Translations under genes and position numbers: made by a program | Shown here: positions 24,536 through 33,757 of the stretch, piece after piece | Numbering within the stretch: the stretch's first letter is position 1 | How the letters are laid out: each line of letters opens with the position of its first letter | The notes under the pieces: generated by a model | What the model was told of the DNA's origin: nothing | What the model saw: only the letters and a program-made list of their open reading frames with translations | The model's database searches: none | NCBI GenBank assembly: GCA_017795045.1 | Contig: CP051244.1 | Coordinates: 2,665,929 to 2,729,928 of the forward strand | Source: Allomuricauda sp. | GTDB taxonomy: Bacteria; Bacteroidota; Bacteroidia; Flavobacteriales; Flavobacteriaceae | Length of the DNA stretch: 64,000 nt | Direction of reading: 5' to 3'

Positions 24536-25180
24536 ATGAAAGTATACGAGAAAATTCTAAATGTTATAGCTATAGGTACAATTATCGTTTTACCACATGC
24601 TGAACTCATTCCGTTTTTTGGTTACTGCATTCCTATATTACTTATTACATGGTTCGCTTTAAAATATTCCAAGGAGAATTTTTCCGACATAGGCTTCAGT
24701 TTTAAGCAATTCAATCCAAAATCTATTCTGATTGGAGGTCTTGTTGCTGCTCTCACGTTGGCATTCATGCAGTTGGTCTTTCATCCTGTTTTGGAGTTTT
24801 TTGTGAATTTAGAATACAAAGATGTAGGACTATCCGACACTATTCAAGGTGGGAAATTGCAGTTCCTTTTAATGATTATCATGGGGTGGTTGATAGGAGG
24901 GTTTTATGAAGAAATAGTTTTCCATGGATTCATCTTCACACGTTTGGAAAAGATGATTAAAGGAAGGTTTGCAGCCTATATAAGCTTCGTGATAACAAGT
25001 TTCGCCTTTGGCATATATCATATTCAACTCGGTGCTTTGGGTCTAATTAATGCGTTATTGGTAGGGGCGGTATACCTCACCCTTTTCTTATATTTTAAAA
25101 GAAATCTGTGGTATTCAATTATGTGCCATGGCTTCTATAACACAATGGTAATGACGTTGATCTATTTTGATTACATATGA
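24536..25180 (+). CDS. CPBP (CAAX-like) intramembrane metalloprotease
   Basis: 214 residues, about six membrane helices. The family motifs are in order: EEIVFHGFIF (Glu-Glu plus His where Arg is usual), FAFGIYHIQLG (FxxxH) and MCHGFYNT (HxxxN/D-like). Such proteins are putative membrane proteases, often tied to bacteriocin immunity or maturation. The start ATG at 24536 is chosen over an upstream TTG nine bases before. It begins ten bases after GTTGTGC in ATATAACGAGTCGTTGTGCG, similar to other cassette starts, and is followed by an attC-like right arm at 25296, so it reads as another cassette gene. Confidence 0.85.
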   Translation: MKVYEKILNVIAIGTIIVLPHAELIPFFGYCIPILLITWFALKYSKENFSDIGFSFKQFNPKSILIGGLVAALTLAFMQLVFHPVLEFFVNLEYKDVGLSDTIQGGKLQFLLMIIMGWLIGGFYEEIVFHGFIFTRLEKMIKGRFAAYISFVITSFAFGIYHIQLGALGLINALLVGAVYLTLFLYFKRNLWYSIMCHGFYNTMVMTLIYFDYI

Positions 25181-25295
25181 TTAAGTATGTCAACATGCAT
25201 TAACAGTAGCGGGGTAATTACTAATTTTATATATAAACTATAAATCAAAAGTCGGTGCCATCCAATAGTTTAGTAGCTTGTATTCCGTAACCACT

Positions 25296-25318
25296 CATAA
25301 TCGAGACCGTTTTGGGCC
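25296..25318 (+). repeat. attC-like right arm
   Basis: CATAATCGAGACCGTT (25296-25311), followed by TTGGGCC, matches the right-arm consensus of the sites at 2231 and 22285. A left half near 25201-25230 (TAACAGTAGCGGGG) is less certain. Confidence 0.4.
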
Positions 25319-25349
25319 AATAGAAAAAATTCAACCTGAATTGAAGAAC

Positions 25350-26486
25350 ATGAAAACATTCACAAAATTAATATTGATTGCAGCCTTTATTATTGCCCTA
25401 AGTGCTTGTAACAAAAACGAAAACAAAGAGGAAACGTTCACCATATCCGCACAGGTAACCGGATTTCCCGATGGAACTACATTCTATCTGAGAAACATGG
25501 CAACCGATGCGGTTTTTGATAGTGCCACAGTCAAAAACAACACCTTTACGTTTGAAGGAAACTTGGCCAGTCCACCTGAACATATCTGGTTGAACACAAT
25601 CGTGGATAAAAAATTCATCTATACCAATCTACTTATCGGAAATGAGAATATCATTGTCAAAGCAGATATTGCAGATTTTCCTTGGGACGTGGATGTCAAA
25701 GGTTCAAAAACCCATGAAGATTTTGCTTACGCACAAAGCCTCACCAAAGAGAACAATAAAAAAAGAGATTCCTTGGTCCAAGTCTTTATGGGACTCCCCC
25801 AAGAAAAACAACAAGAAACAGGGGCTGAAATTTGGAAGAAAATCAGAAAAATTGACAGTATTACAGATGCTTCACAGGTTGACTATGTAAAATCCCATCC
25901 CAATACTTATATAAGCGTAATGCAACTTGGCTTTCTAAAAAATAAATTGCCAAAAGACACCGTACAGAAAATATTCAATAGCTATACCCCTGAAATAAAG
26001 GAGAGCAAATATGCCAAAGTAGTTGAAGTATATCTAAGGGAGAATATCGCTAAAATTGGAGATACCTTTCACGATTTTGAAGGAGTGAACCAAAAAGGAG
26101 AAACCGTGAAATTTTCAAATATTAGAGGAGAATATACCCTTCTTGACTTTACGGCAGCGTATTGCGGTCCTTGTATCCAGGCTGCGGACGAATTGGTTGA
26201 AATAAGCAAAAAACACTCCGATTCCCTAAAAATAGTCAGTTTTACCCAAGACCCTAAAAAGGAGGTGTGGCTAAAATCCTTGGAACGGGATAAAGTCACC
26301 TGGAACAGTGTTTACGATGGAAAAGGCAGGTATAGTGAAACAACGATCAAATATGGGGTTCAAGGAATACCAACCTTCGTTTTAATAAATCCCGAAGGAA
26401 CCATTATTGACAAATGGACCGGTTACCGTGAGGGCAGTATCCTTAAAAGATTGGAAAAACAAAACGGGCCACAAAAAGGATTATGA
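25350..26486 (+). CDS. thioredoxin-family lipoprotein with N-terminal DUF4369-like domain
   Basis: 378 residues from the ATG at 25350; 24 codons upstream are open but would precede the signal. The lipobox is ALSAC. Residues 30-120 form a DUF4369-like beta domain (ISAQVTGFPDGTTFYLRN). A helical middle follows, then a TlpA/ResA-like thioredoxin domain with YCGPC as redox centre and the cis-Pro motif GIPTFVLIN. Such lipoproteins reduce or exchange disulfides in the periplasm. A paralogue lies at 47645-48760. It starts 39 bases after the attC-like GTT. Confidence 0.85.
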   Translation: MKTFTKLILIAAFIIALSACNKNENKEETFTISAQVTGFPDGTTFYLRNMATDAVFDSATVKNNTFTFEGNLASPPEHIWLNTIVDKKFIYTNLLIGNENIIVKADIADFPWDVDVKGSKTHEDFAYAQSLTKENNKKRDSLVQVFMGLPQEKQQETGAEIWKKIRKIDSITDASQVDYVKSHPNTYISVMQLGFLKNKLPKDTVQKIFNSYTPEIKESKYAKVVEVYLRENIAKIGDTFHDFEGVNQKGETVKFSNIRGEYTLLDFTAAYCGPCIQAADELVEISKKHSDSLKIVSFTQDPKKEVWLKSLERDKVTWNSVYDGKGRYSETTIKYGVQGIPTFVLINPEGTIIDKWTGYREGSILKRLEKQNGPQKGL

Positions 26487-26556
26487 TCCATAGTGGCAAA
26501 GAGCCAAAACAAAGTTTCATTTATCAATTAAACAGGGAATACACTTTAATAATCCT

Positions 26557-27657
26557 ATGAAAAACTACCTCTGGATAACATTTTTTGCGCTGACACATCT
26601 TTCTGGATATGGACAATTGGAAACCTCAACAACGAAACAGACGAAGAAGGTCTATCTCTCAGAAAAGCAATCAGAGCTCATTACCCATTGCATGGACACA
26701 CTCCCCAACCAAGCACAATTATCAATTGCACTAATTGAAAATGGGAACGTACACTTTTTGGGGTTCAAAAAGGAAAAAGATTCGGTTATACCCTATGACA
26801 ATTCAGGGAAGGTTTTTGAAATAGGTTCCATCACAAAGGTTTTTACGGCCACCTTACTTGCCGATTTTGTTGTGGACCAGAAAATCCGTCTTGAGTCCCC
26901 AATTAATGAGCATCTTGATTTTTCGCTGAAGAACAACGTTCAGATTACTTTCAAGCAACTGGCTACCCATACCTCAGGACTGCCCCGTGTACCGATCAGC
27001 CTAAGCTCCCCTGATCTGAGTTTGGAGAATCCGTACAAGGACTTCGGAGAGGATAAATTGAGACTTTACCTTACCAAAAAGCTGGAACTGATCGGTGAAC
27101 CAGGAACAGCGTCCTCCTACTCCAATCTGGGTTTTGGTCTTTTGGGCTATCTACTGGAGAAAATTGATAATACCACATATGAAAATTTGCTGCAGACCAG
27201 AATATTTTCCAAATATCATATGCCCAGCTCCACAACCAATCGTGACCGCATTAGGGATATCCTTGTAGAAGGGTTGAACGATACGGGCAATCCAGTCCCT
27301 AATTGGGATATGGCCTCACATATGGGAGCTGGAGGAGTATTGTCCAACATTGAAGATCTGGCAAAATTTGCCCTTGCCCAGTTCGATGATACCAACCGAG
27401 AATTAAAATTGACCAGGGCAAAGCATTTTACCGTAGACGAATATTACTCCACAGGCTTGGCTTGGGGCTTGATCAAAACGGATTCTGGCGAAATTTGGGA
27501 CTGGCATAACGGTGGCACGGGCGGATATACATCTTCCATGATCCTGAACACCGAAACCAAGAATGGCATCATTATTCTATCAAATATTTCCGCGCTTGGC
27601 AAACTGACCGCAAATATTGCAGGATTGGCCCCTGAACTCATGGAAACAATTGAATAA
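26557..27657 (+). CDS. secreted serine hydrolase (class C beta-lactamase fold)
   Basis: 366 residues. The signal peptide ends in LSGYGQ. The catalytic SxxK is GSITKVF, the YxN motif is YSN in SSYSNLGFGLLGY, and the third box is HNGGTGG in place of KTG. These enzymes include esterases, D-Ala-D-Ala carboxypeptidases and penicillin-binding relatives; with HxG rather than KTG, an esterase or peptidase role is as likely as beta-lactamase. It follows the thioredoxin gene by 70 bases. A second such hydrolase lies at 31995. Confidence 0.85.
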   Translation: MKNYLWITFFALTHLSGYGQLETSTTKQTKKVYLSEKQSELITHCMDTLPNQAQLSIALIENGNVHFLGFKKEKDSVIPYDNSGKVFEIGSITKVFTATLLADFVVDQKIRLESPINEHLDFSLKNNVQITFKQLATHTSGLPRVPISLSSPDLSLENPYKDFGEDKLRLYLTKKLELIGEPGTASSYSNLGFGLLGYLLEKIDNTTYENLLQTRIFSKYHMPSSTTNRDRIRDILVEGLNDTGNPVPNWDMASHMGAGGVLSNIEDLAKFALAQFDDTNRELKLTRAKHFTVDEYYSTGLAWGLIKTDSGEIWDWHNGGTGGYTSSMILNTETKNGIIILSNISALGKLTANIAGLAPELMETIE

Positions 27658-27835
27658 AAACGGAGTGCCAAAAAATGAAAAATCAATCCTCGGCTCCTGC
27701 AAAATGGCCTCTTGTGTCACTCGCTTCTATGGGAGAATATGGTCCAATTACCATCAAGTAAAACCAAATTATGGTCAATTACACCTATTTTGGGATATTT
27801 AAATGTACTTTTTATATAAAAAGTTGGCGTTGATT

Positions 27836-28285
27836 ATGAAAATTAAACAGAAAATAGATAGAATACGCAAAACGGAATATAAAGAAGTGGTGCGGGTCTG
27901 GGAATCTTCCGTCAGGGCCACCCATCACTTTTTAAAGGAAGAGGACATTGAGTATTTTAAACCATTGATCCTGAATACCTACCTAGATGCCGTGGAATTG
28001 AGGTGCATGAGGAATGACGAAAACAACATTTTGGGTTTCCTCGGTGTTGCGGAACAGAATTTGGAAATGCTGTTCATTGATCCTGAACACCGAGGCAAAG
28101 GAGTTGGCAAATCATTGCTGGATTACGCCATGGAAAACCTCAATGTCACCAAAGTCGACGTGAACGAACAGAACGAACAGGCCGTTGGATTTTACGAACA
28201 TTTCGGATTTGAAGTCATCGGTCGCTCTGAATTGGACTCTTCCGGGAAACCTTACCCGATTCTACATATGGCGTTGAAAAAATGA
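27836..28285 (+). CDS. GNAT-family N-acetyltransferase
   Basis: 149 residues from the ATG at 27836; a start at 27803 would run through the cassette-like TATATAAAAAGTTGGCG leader. The domain is complete: VWESSVRATHHFL at the substrate side, then LEMLFIDPEHRGKGVGKSLL (motif A, QxxGxG form), DVNEQNEQAVGFYEHFGFEV (motif B). It most resembles YjaB-type acetyltransferases. The stop overlaps the next gene's ATG (ATGA), so the two are translationally coupled. The start lies 13 bases after the GTTGGCG core. Confidence 0.85.
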   Translation: MKIKQKIDRIRKTEYKEVVRVWESSVRATHHFLKEEDIEYFKPLILNTYLDAVELRCMRNDENNILGFLGVAEQNLEMLFIDPEHRGKGVGKSLLDYAMENLNVTKVDVNEQNEQAVGFYEHFGFEVIGRSELDSSGKPYPILHMALKK

Positions 28286-28779
28286 CGACGACCAAATACA
28301 TATCGAGAATCTTATATGGAATCTTCATGCTGGCCCTACTGCTTTTTGGCTTGGACGCACTGACTTCCTTTGAGATTAAAAGCCAGGCGATAAAGTCGTT
28401 TGCGTATTTCGGGATCATGGTATTGACGCCTTTAACCTTGTTTGGGAACCTATGGGCTTTCAAAACAAGACAAGGGAAAATAATCACTTCAATATTTCCC
28501 GCATTGACCTTAGTGGGAATCTTGATCATCGGACCTTTAAACATCGTGTATTCCTCATCAGCTTGGAAAACACAGAAAGTACTCTATGAAAATGGTCATT
28601 TCGACTTCAAAAAAGTAGAATTGCAAATGCAGGACGTTGGCGCTTTGGGATACAACAAGAGAACTGTGGAGGTTACCTATCTATCTAACCTTTTTATGAT
28701 TGTTGGTCCTGTGGAAAAGGACATCGATAATCGAGTTGAATGGGTGAAAGTCAACAAAGAAGTAAATCACTCGGACTGA
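28282..28779 (+). CDS. uncharacterised membrane protein
   Basis: 165 residues. Four hydrophobic helices in the first 95 residues (near 10-26, 38-58, 68-92) and a soluble C-terminal domain of about 75 residues with a QMQDVGALGYNKRTVEVTYL stretch. I do not recognise a family. The four-base ATGA overlap with the GNAT gene shows coexpression; the GNAT and this protein probably form a two-gene cassette. Confidence 0.65.
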   Translation: MTTTKYISRILYGIFMLALLLFGLDALTSFEIKSQAIKSFAYFGIMVLTPLTLFGNLWAFKTRQGKIITSIFPALTLVGILIIGPLNIVYSSSAWKTQKVLYENGHFDFKKVELQMQDVGALGYNKRTVEVTYLSNLFMIVGPVEKDIDNRVEWVKVNKEVNHSD

Positions 28780-28849
28780 AATTTCCACGAAGATCGATTT
28801 TATGCTTATTTTGTAAGTATTGCGATGTAAAGCACATCCTATAAACAAG

Positions 28850-29335
28850 TTGCGGGAAATTTTGAAAAACAAACCGATTTTTATTTCAAAACAAAACATA
28901 CTGTTCCCATTGGGAGTAATGCTGTTTTCCATCTCCTTGGTCTTGGGGCTTTTGTATTTGGTTGAACTACACGGAAAAGCTCCCCAGAAATGGAAAATCA
29001 TGGTAATTGGAATTACCACCCTGATATTGACAGCACATATGCTTAAGCGTATCCTATCTTGGGAGTTCATGTTTTATGAAGACAGATTGACCATTTCAAG
29101 ACCGTTTGGTCTTATTGATAAACGTGAAAAGGACATCCTTCTTTCGGATATTGAAAAAATCCACCTATCCTTGGGATTCCGAAGAAACTGTCAACTTTCA
29201 GTCCACACAAAAACCGGGAAAAGATTGGTTTCGTTCTTCGATGTTACAAAAATTCACGCTCCGGCCGAATTGATCGCACTCTGCTTGAAAAATGGAATTG
29301 AGTTTACCGGAAGTGGAGGGAAATGGGACATGTAA
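28850..29335 (+). CDS. membrane protein with a bacterial PH-like domain
   Basis: About 161 residues from a TTG at 28850; the frame is open from 28820 and another TTG lies at 28862, so the start is uncertain. Two helices (FPLGVMLFSISLVLGLLYLV and KIMVIGITTLILTAHML) precede a beta-rich segment MFYEDRLTISRPFGLIDKRE and LSVHTKTGKRLVSFFDV, typical of small PH-like domains in bacterial membrane proteins. No function known. The TTG is part of GTTGCGG in TATAAACAAGTTGCGG, which resembles the other cassette cores. Confidence 0.6.
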   Translation: MREILKNKPIFISKQNILFPLGVMLFSISLVLGLLYLVELHGKAPQKWKIMVIGITTLILTAHMLKRILSWEFMFYEDRLTISRPFGLIDKREKDILLSDIEKIHLSLGFRRNCQLSVHTKTGKRLVSFFDVTKIHAPAELIALCLKNGIEFTGSGGKWDM

Positions 29336-29381
29336 GAACAGCTTATTACATTGAAATGTTTTAACCTCAACATACTAGACC

Positions 29382-31004
29382 ATGATAAAAAGTTATTTGA
29401 AAATTCTGCTGGCAATGGTACTCTTTGCCAGCTGTGAAAACAACAAAAAGTCAGAGGCAACCCCAGTTGAAGTGGACCAAACAACAATTGGCCAGCACAT
29501 GGAACGTTTGGCGTCGGATGAATTCTTGGGGAGAAAACCCTTCACGGAAGGTGAGGTAAAGACCGTGAATTATTTAAAGGATGAATTTGAAAAATTGGGT
29601 CTTTTACCGGGGAATGGCGATAGCTTTTTCCAAGATGTCCCCATGGTTGAAATTACAGGAACGCCTTCTGAAAATATGGTGATTTCCGGGAAAAACACCA
29701 CCATAAGCTTGGAGCGCCTAAAGGATTTTGTGGCCACAACCAATAAATCCATTGCCCAAGTAGGGCTTGAAAATTCGGAACTTGTTTTTGCCGGGTATGG
29801 CATTGTGGCCCCAGAATATGAATGGAATGATTATGAAGGTGTTGACTGGAAAGGTAAAACAGCCGTAGTATTGATCAACGACCCAGGCTTTAAATCCGGG
29901 GATTCCACTTTGTTCAAAGGCAACGAAATGACCTATTATGGACGTTGGACCTACAAATATGAGGAAGCTGCCCGGCAAGGTGCCGATGGACTCATCATCA
30001 TCCATGATACCGAACCGGCCGCGTATGGATGGAATGTGGTGGAAGCTGGCTGGAGTGGTTCCCGTTTGACGATAGAAAGCGATTTGCCCCTGTTGAATGT
30101 GGAATCTTGGATCAGTGGGGAAAGTGCCCAAAAAATGTTCGATACTTCTTCCATGAAAGGTCAGGACTACAAGACCTTGGCCCGTAACAAAGATTTCAAC
30201 CCAATTCCGTTGGACCTAACGGTTTCGGTGGGCATTACCAATACCATTAAAAAGGATGTTTCCAAAAATGTAGTGGCATTATTACCCGGCACGGAGAGAA
30301 AAGATGAATACATCATCTACTCAGCACATTGGGACCATTTTGGGGTTGGCAAGGCCATTGATGGGGATTCCATTTATAACGGTGCGGTGGACAATGCGAC
30401 AGGGACTGCGGCCTTATTGGCCATAGCGGAAGCATTCAAAAAAAGTGGTGACACAAAGCGTTCCATTGTGTTTATTGAAGTAACGGGGGAAGAACAAGGC
30501 CTTTTGGGTTCGGCATATTATGCGGAAAACCCCATTTACGACCCTAAAAAAACGGTGGCGAACATCAATATTGACGCTCTGGACAGTCCGGGAAAAATGA
30601 AAGACCTGACCATTACCGGTTATGGTCATTCCGAAATGGATGATTATGCCAAAGAAGCTGCCGAAAAACAAAACCGATATGTCATCCCCGATCCAGAAGC
30701 GGAAAAAGGATACTTCTTTAGGTCGGACCATTTTAATTTTGCCAAAATTGGAATCCCCGCCCTATATGCAAGTGGTGCCTATGAAGGGTTTGATATCAGC
30801 ATTGAGGACATCAAAAAGTACAATGACCACTATCGCATGTACAAATACCATCAACCCTCGGATGAATACGACCCGGAAACCGCAGAGTTGAGTGGAATAC
30901 AATTGGATCTACAGTTACTCTTTAATGTGGGATTCAAATTGGCCAACGAAGATTATTTTCCAAAATGGTACAATGGCAGTGAGTTTAAAGCTGCACGGGA
31001 ATAG
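29382..31004 (+). CDS. M28-family zinc metallopeptidase lipoprotein with PA domain
   Basis: 540 residues. The lipobox is LFASC. About residues 120-260 form a PA-like insert (GYGIVAPEYEWNDYEG). The M28 catalytic domain follows, with zinc ligands in SAHWDHFG, NGAVDNATGTAA, the catalytic glutamates in EVTGEEQGLLG, INIDALD and the late KYHQPSDEYD. These enzymes are aminopeptidases or carboxypeptidases acting on peptides outside the cytoplasm. Its stop touches the next possible ATG, so it is probably cotranscribed with the esterase downstream. Confidence 0.9.
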   Translation: MIKSYLKILLAMVLFASCENNKKSEATPVEVDQTTIGQHMERLASDEFLGRKPFTEGEVKTVNYLKDEFEKLGLLPGNGDSFFQDVPMVEITGTPSENMVISGKNTTISLERLKDFVATTNKSIAQVGLENSELVFAGYGIVAPEYEWNDYEGVDWKGKTAVVLINDPGFKSGDSTLFKGNEMTYYGRWTYKYEEAARQGADGLIIIHDTEPAAYGWNVVEAGWSGSRLTIESDLPLLNVESWISGESAQKMFDTSSMKGQDYKTLARNKDFNPIPLDLTVSVGITNTIKKDVSKNVVALLPGTERKDEYIIYSAHWDHFGVGKAIDGDSIYNGAVDNATGTAALLAIAEAFKKSGDTKRSIVFIEVTGEEQGLLGSAYYAENPIYDPKKTVANINIDALDSPGKMKDLTITGYGHSEMDDYAKEAAEKQNRYVIPDPEAEKGYFFRSDHFNFAKIGIPALYASGAYEGFDISIEDIKKYNDHYRMYKYHQPSDEYDPETAELSGIQLDLQLLFNVGFKLANEDYFPKWYNGSEFKAARE

Positions 31005-31859
31005 ATGATGACGATTGCAGGGACACCCCAACCTATGAATACAAAGAAAGTGATGACACTTCGATTCTTGTTCATTGCCCTATCCACCATCCTTCTATGG
31101 AGTTGTTCCAGTACTCCAAAAATTCGATATGCCGATGGTTTATCAGGCCATTTGGAGTACGATGTAATCCTAATGGGAGGTCAATCCAATATGGTTGGAC
31201 AAGGAAAACTAACCGATTTGGAACCGATGTCCTTTTCCAACGTTACCTTCTTTGATTTTGGTCTGAACCCAAGCCTGACCCCTCCCAAAGGTAATTTTGG
31301 ACCAGAAGTTGGGCTGTCCATGGAGTTAAGCAAAAATTATCCAAACAAAAGGTTCCTGTTGATCAAATACGCCATCGGAGGAGCTTCCCTGCTGGACTGG
31401 TCACCCAATTACGATCAACAGAAAGCTAAAATCACAGGACATCCCGAATTTGGGAACATGTACAAAAGATTGATCATGCTAACCGATAGTTTAACCAAAG
31501 GACCCCAAGTAAAAATAAGGGCCCTACTTTGGATGCAAGGGGAACGGGATGCGCGAATCCCCGAAGCCGGGGTGGATTACTACAACAACTTTGAACTCTT
31601 GATCAACTCCATCAGAAAAGACCTTAAAAGTTCTGATTTACCCGTTATATTCGGAAAAGTCAACCCACCACCGGATAGATACCCCGCCCTGGATACGGTT
31701 GTCGGTGCACAGATGCGTATCAGTCAGGAACTGCCCAACACCTACCTTATTGATACCGATGATTTGGAAAAATGGGAAGATGACCTTCACTACTCTTCAA
31801 ATGGACAGATTGACCTAGGGGTAAAGTTTGGGGAAATGCTTACCGAACATATAAAGTAG
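31005..31859 (+). CDS. SASA-type (sialate O-acetylesterase-like) esterase lipoprotein
   Basis: 284 residues from the ATG adjoining the previous stop; starts at 31035 or 31053 would sit closer to the signal peptide and are at least as likely. The lipobox is LLWSC. The SGNH-like catalytic serine is in MGGQSNMVGQG, the middle has LWMQGERDA, and the histidine is in DDLHYSSNGQ. Such esterases remove acetyl groups from carbohydrates (CE6/SASA). It follows the M28 peptidase in an apparent operon and fits a surface polymer-degrading set with the nearby hydrolases. Confidence 0.85.
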   Translation: MMTIAGTPQPMNTKKVMTLRFLFIALSTILLWSCSSTPKIRYADGLSGHLEYDVILMGGQSNMVGQGKLTDLEPMSFSNVTFFDFGLNPSLTPPKGNFGPEVGLSMELSKNYPNKRFLLIKYAIGGASLLDWSPNYDQQKAKITGHPEFGNMYKRLIMLTDSLTKGPQVKIRALLWMQGERDARIPEAGVDYYNNFELLINSIRKDLKSSDLPVIFGKVNPPPDRYPALDTVVGAQMRISQELPNTYLIDTDDLEKWEDDLHYSSNGQIDLGVKFGEMLTEHIK

Positions 31860-31994
31860 AAACGTATGCCGATAACGATTAAAATACGTGTCATTGTTCA
31901 CCATAAATTCATAACTTCAAAACGTAAATCCAATCTTCCCCCTCCTACCACAAGACAATCTTTTGTGGGTTGCTAATATTAAAACCTCTCAATA

Positions 31995-33632
31995 ATGAAA
32001 AGGACCTTAATCACCGTTATCACAGCATTCTTTTTTCAAGTTGCCCTGCCCCAAAACCCAAGTGCGGAATTTGATTCGCTCATGACCCAAGTTTTTAAGG
32101 CCGATGGACCCGGTGCCGTGGCTCTGGTCGTTAAAGACGGTAAGGTTTTGTACAGGAAGGCATTTGGAATGGCCAACTTGGAACTTGGCATAAAAATGAA
32201 ACCTGGGAATGTTTTTAGAATAGGCTCCATTACCAAACAGTTTACGGCATCCGCCATCTTGAAACTGCGGGACGAAGGAAAACTGAGCTTGGATGACGAT
32301 ATCACAAAATATATTGCGGACTACCCTACCCACGGACATCAAATCACCATAAAACACCTACTCACCCACACCTCGGGCATCAAAAGCTACACCGGAATGG
32401 AAACTTGGGATGCCGAAGTCCGGAAAAAAGATTTCACCCCCTTGGAATTGATTGATTTCTTCAAGGACCAACCCATGGATTTTGATCCAGGAGAAGAATG
32501 GCGGTACAACAATTCGGCCTATTTTATCCTCGGCCACATTATCGAGGTGGTGTCTGGCGCAACGTATGAAACTTATATTGACAGCACCTTTTTTAAACCG
32601 TTGAAAATGTCCAATTCCTACTACGGTTCCCCTTCCAGAATCATCAAAGATAGGGCGTATGGGTACGACAAAAGGGATGGTGAGGTTATCAATGCCGATT
32701 TTCTGAGCATGACACAGCCCTACGCGGCCGGCTCCTTACTTTCCACGGTTGATGATCTTTATAAATGGTATAGCTCGGTCATGGAGGATAAGGTCATCTC
32801 CAAAGCTTCAAGGATCGAAGCCCAGTCCACCTACCAATTGAACAATGGTGAAAAAACAGGATATGGTTATGGATGGGGAATTGGAAATGTCCAAGGAAGC
32901 CCAATGATATCCCACGGAGGGGGGATCAACGGATATTTGACCAGTTCCATATTCCTGCCGGAAGAAAAGTTGTTCGTTGCGGTGTTTTCCAATTGCAACT
33001 GTAACTCTCCCGGGGACATCGCCACAAAAATGGCAGCCGTGGCCATAGGAAAGCCCTTTTCTTGGACCCCAGTGGTACTATCAGAAGATCTAATGAAGAC
33101 TTATGAGGCGGTGTACGGGCCTGACAAGAAAAATCAGCGTGTCATCACCTTTGAGGATGGACAGCTTTTTTCCATGAGGACCGGCGGAGGCAAATTCAAG
33201 ATAGCTCCTTTTGAAAAAGACAAGTTCTTTTTTGAAGGCGGCGGTGTCACTACGCTTCATTTTATCCGGGATTCCAATAATGAGATTGTTTCTGTCACAG
33301 CAAAGGGCACAGGGTATGACATGGATTTAAAACGAACCGATGCGCCCATCCCAAGTCTGACCAAAATAGAGCTCGATGCTTCCGTTACCGATACATACCT
33401 TGGCAAGTACGAACTGGCCCCAAATTTCATCATCTCGATCTTTAAGGAAGAGGATACGATGTTTGTCCAAGCCACTGGACAGGGAAAAAATGAAATCATT
33501 CCATTTGAAGAGAACAAATTCAGTTTGGTGAATGCGGACATCAAGCTAACATTCAACAAAGGTGAAAATGGGGAGGTGAACAGTTTGACCCTCCATCAAG
33601 GAGGCAACCACGAAGCCAAAAAAATAGAATGA
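31995..33632 (+). CDS. secreted serine hydrolase (class C beta-lactamase fold) with C-terminal beta domain
   Basis: 545 residues. Signal peptide up to VALPQ. SxxK is GSITKQF, YxN is YNN in WRYNNSAYFILG, and the third motif is HGGGINGY. The catalytic part ends near residue 350; the remaining 190 residues are beta-rich repeats (two lipocalin-like halves starting TYEAVYGP and DTYLGKYEL) common in this subgroup. Likely a periplasmic or secreted esterase/peptidase. It overlaps by four bases with the open frame of the next hydrolase. Confidence 0.88.
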   Translation: MKRTLITVITAFFFQVALPQNPSAEFDSLMTQVFKADGPGAVALVVKDGKVLYRKAFGMANLELGIKMKPGNVFRIGSITKQFTASAILKLRDEGKLSLDDDITKYIADYPTHGHQITIKHLLTHTSGIKSYTGMETWDAEVRKKDFTPLELIDFFKDQPMDFDPGEEWRYNNSAYFILGHIIEVVSGATYETYIDSTFFKPLKMSNSYYGSPSRIIKDRAYGYDKRDGEVINADFLSMTQPYAAGSLLSTVDDLYKWYSSVMEDKVISKASRIEAQSTYQLNNGEKTGYGYGWGIGNVQGSPMISHGGGINGYLTSSIFLPEEKLFVAVFSNCNCNSPGDIATKMAAVAIGKPFSWTPVVLSEDLMKTYEAVYGPDKKNQRVITFEDGQLFSMRTGGGKFKIAPFEKDKFFFEGGGVTTLHFIRDSNNEIVSVTAKGTGYDMDLKRTDAPIPSLTKIELDASVTDTYLGKYELAPNFIISIFKEEDTMFVQATGQGKNEIIPFEENKFSLVNADIKLTFNKGENGEVNSLTLHQGGNHEAKKIE

Positions 33633-33757
33633 CCAAAATACAGATGTATCACTATTGCAAAAGTGTATCTTACAGGCCAACTGCTATACATAAAAACCAA
33701 CCGTATCCAATGTCAAAACCGGACATCAAACTTGAACCGTTTCAAACAAAAACCAGA

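Noticed and set aside
23745-31968. Similar small hairpins at 23748-23775 and 31948-31968 (CGCAAG..CTTGTGG and CCACAA..TTGTGG)
   Set aside because: The resemblance is short and the genes behind them are unrelated, so a shared riboswitch is not supported.
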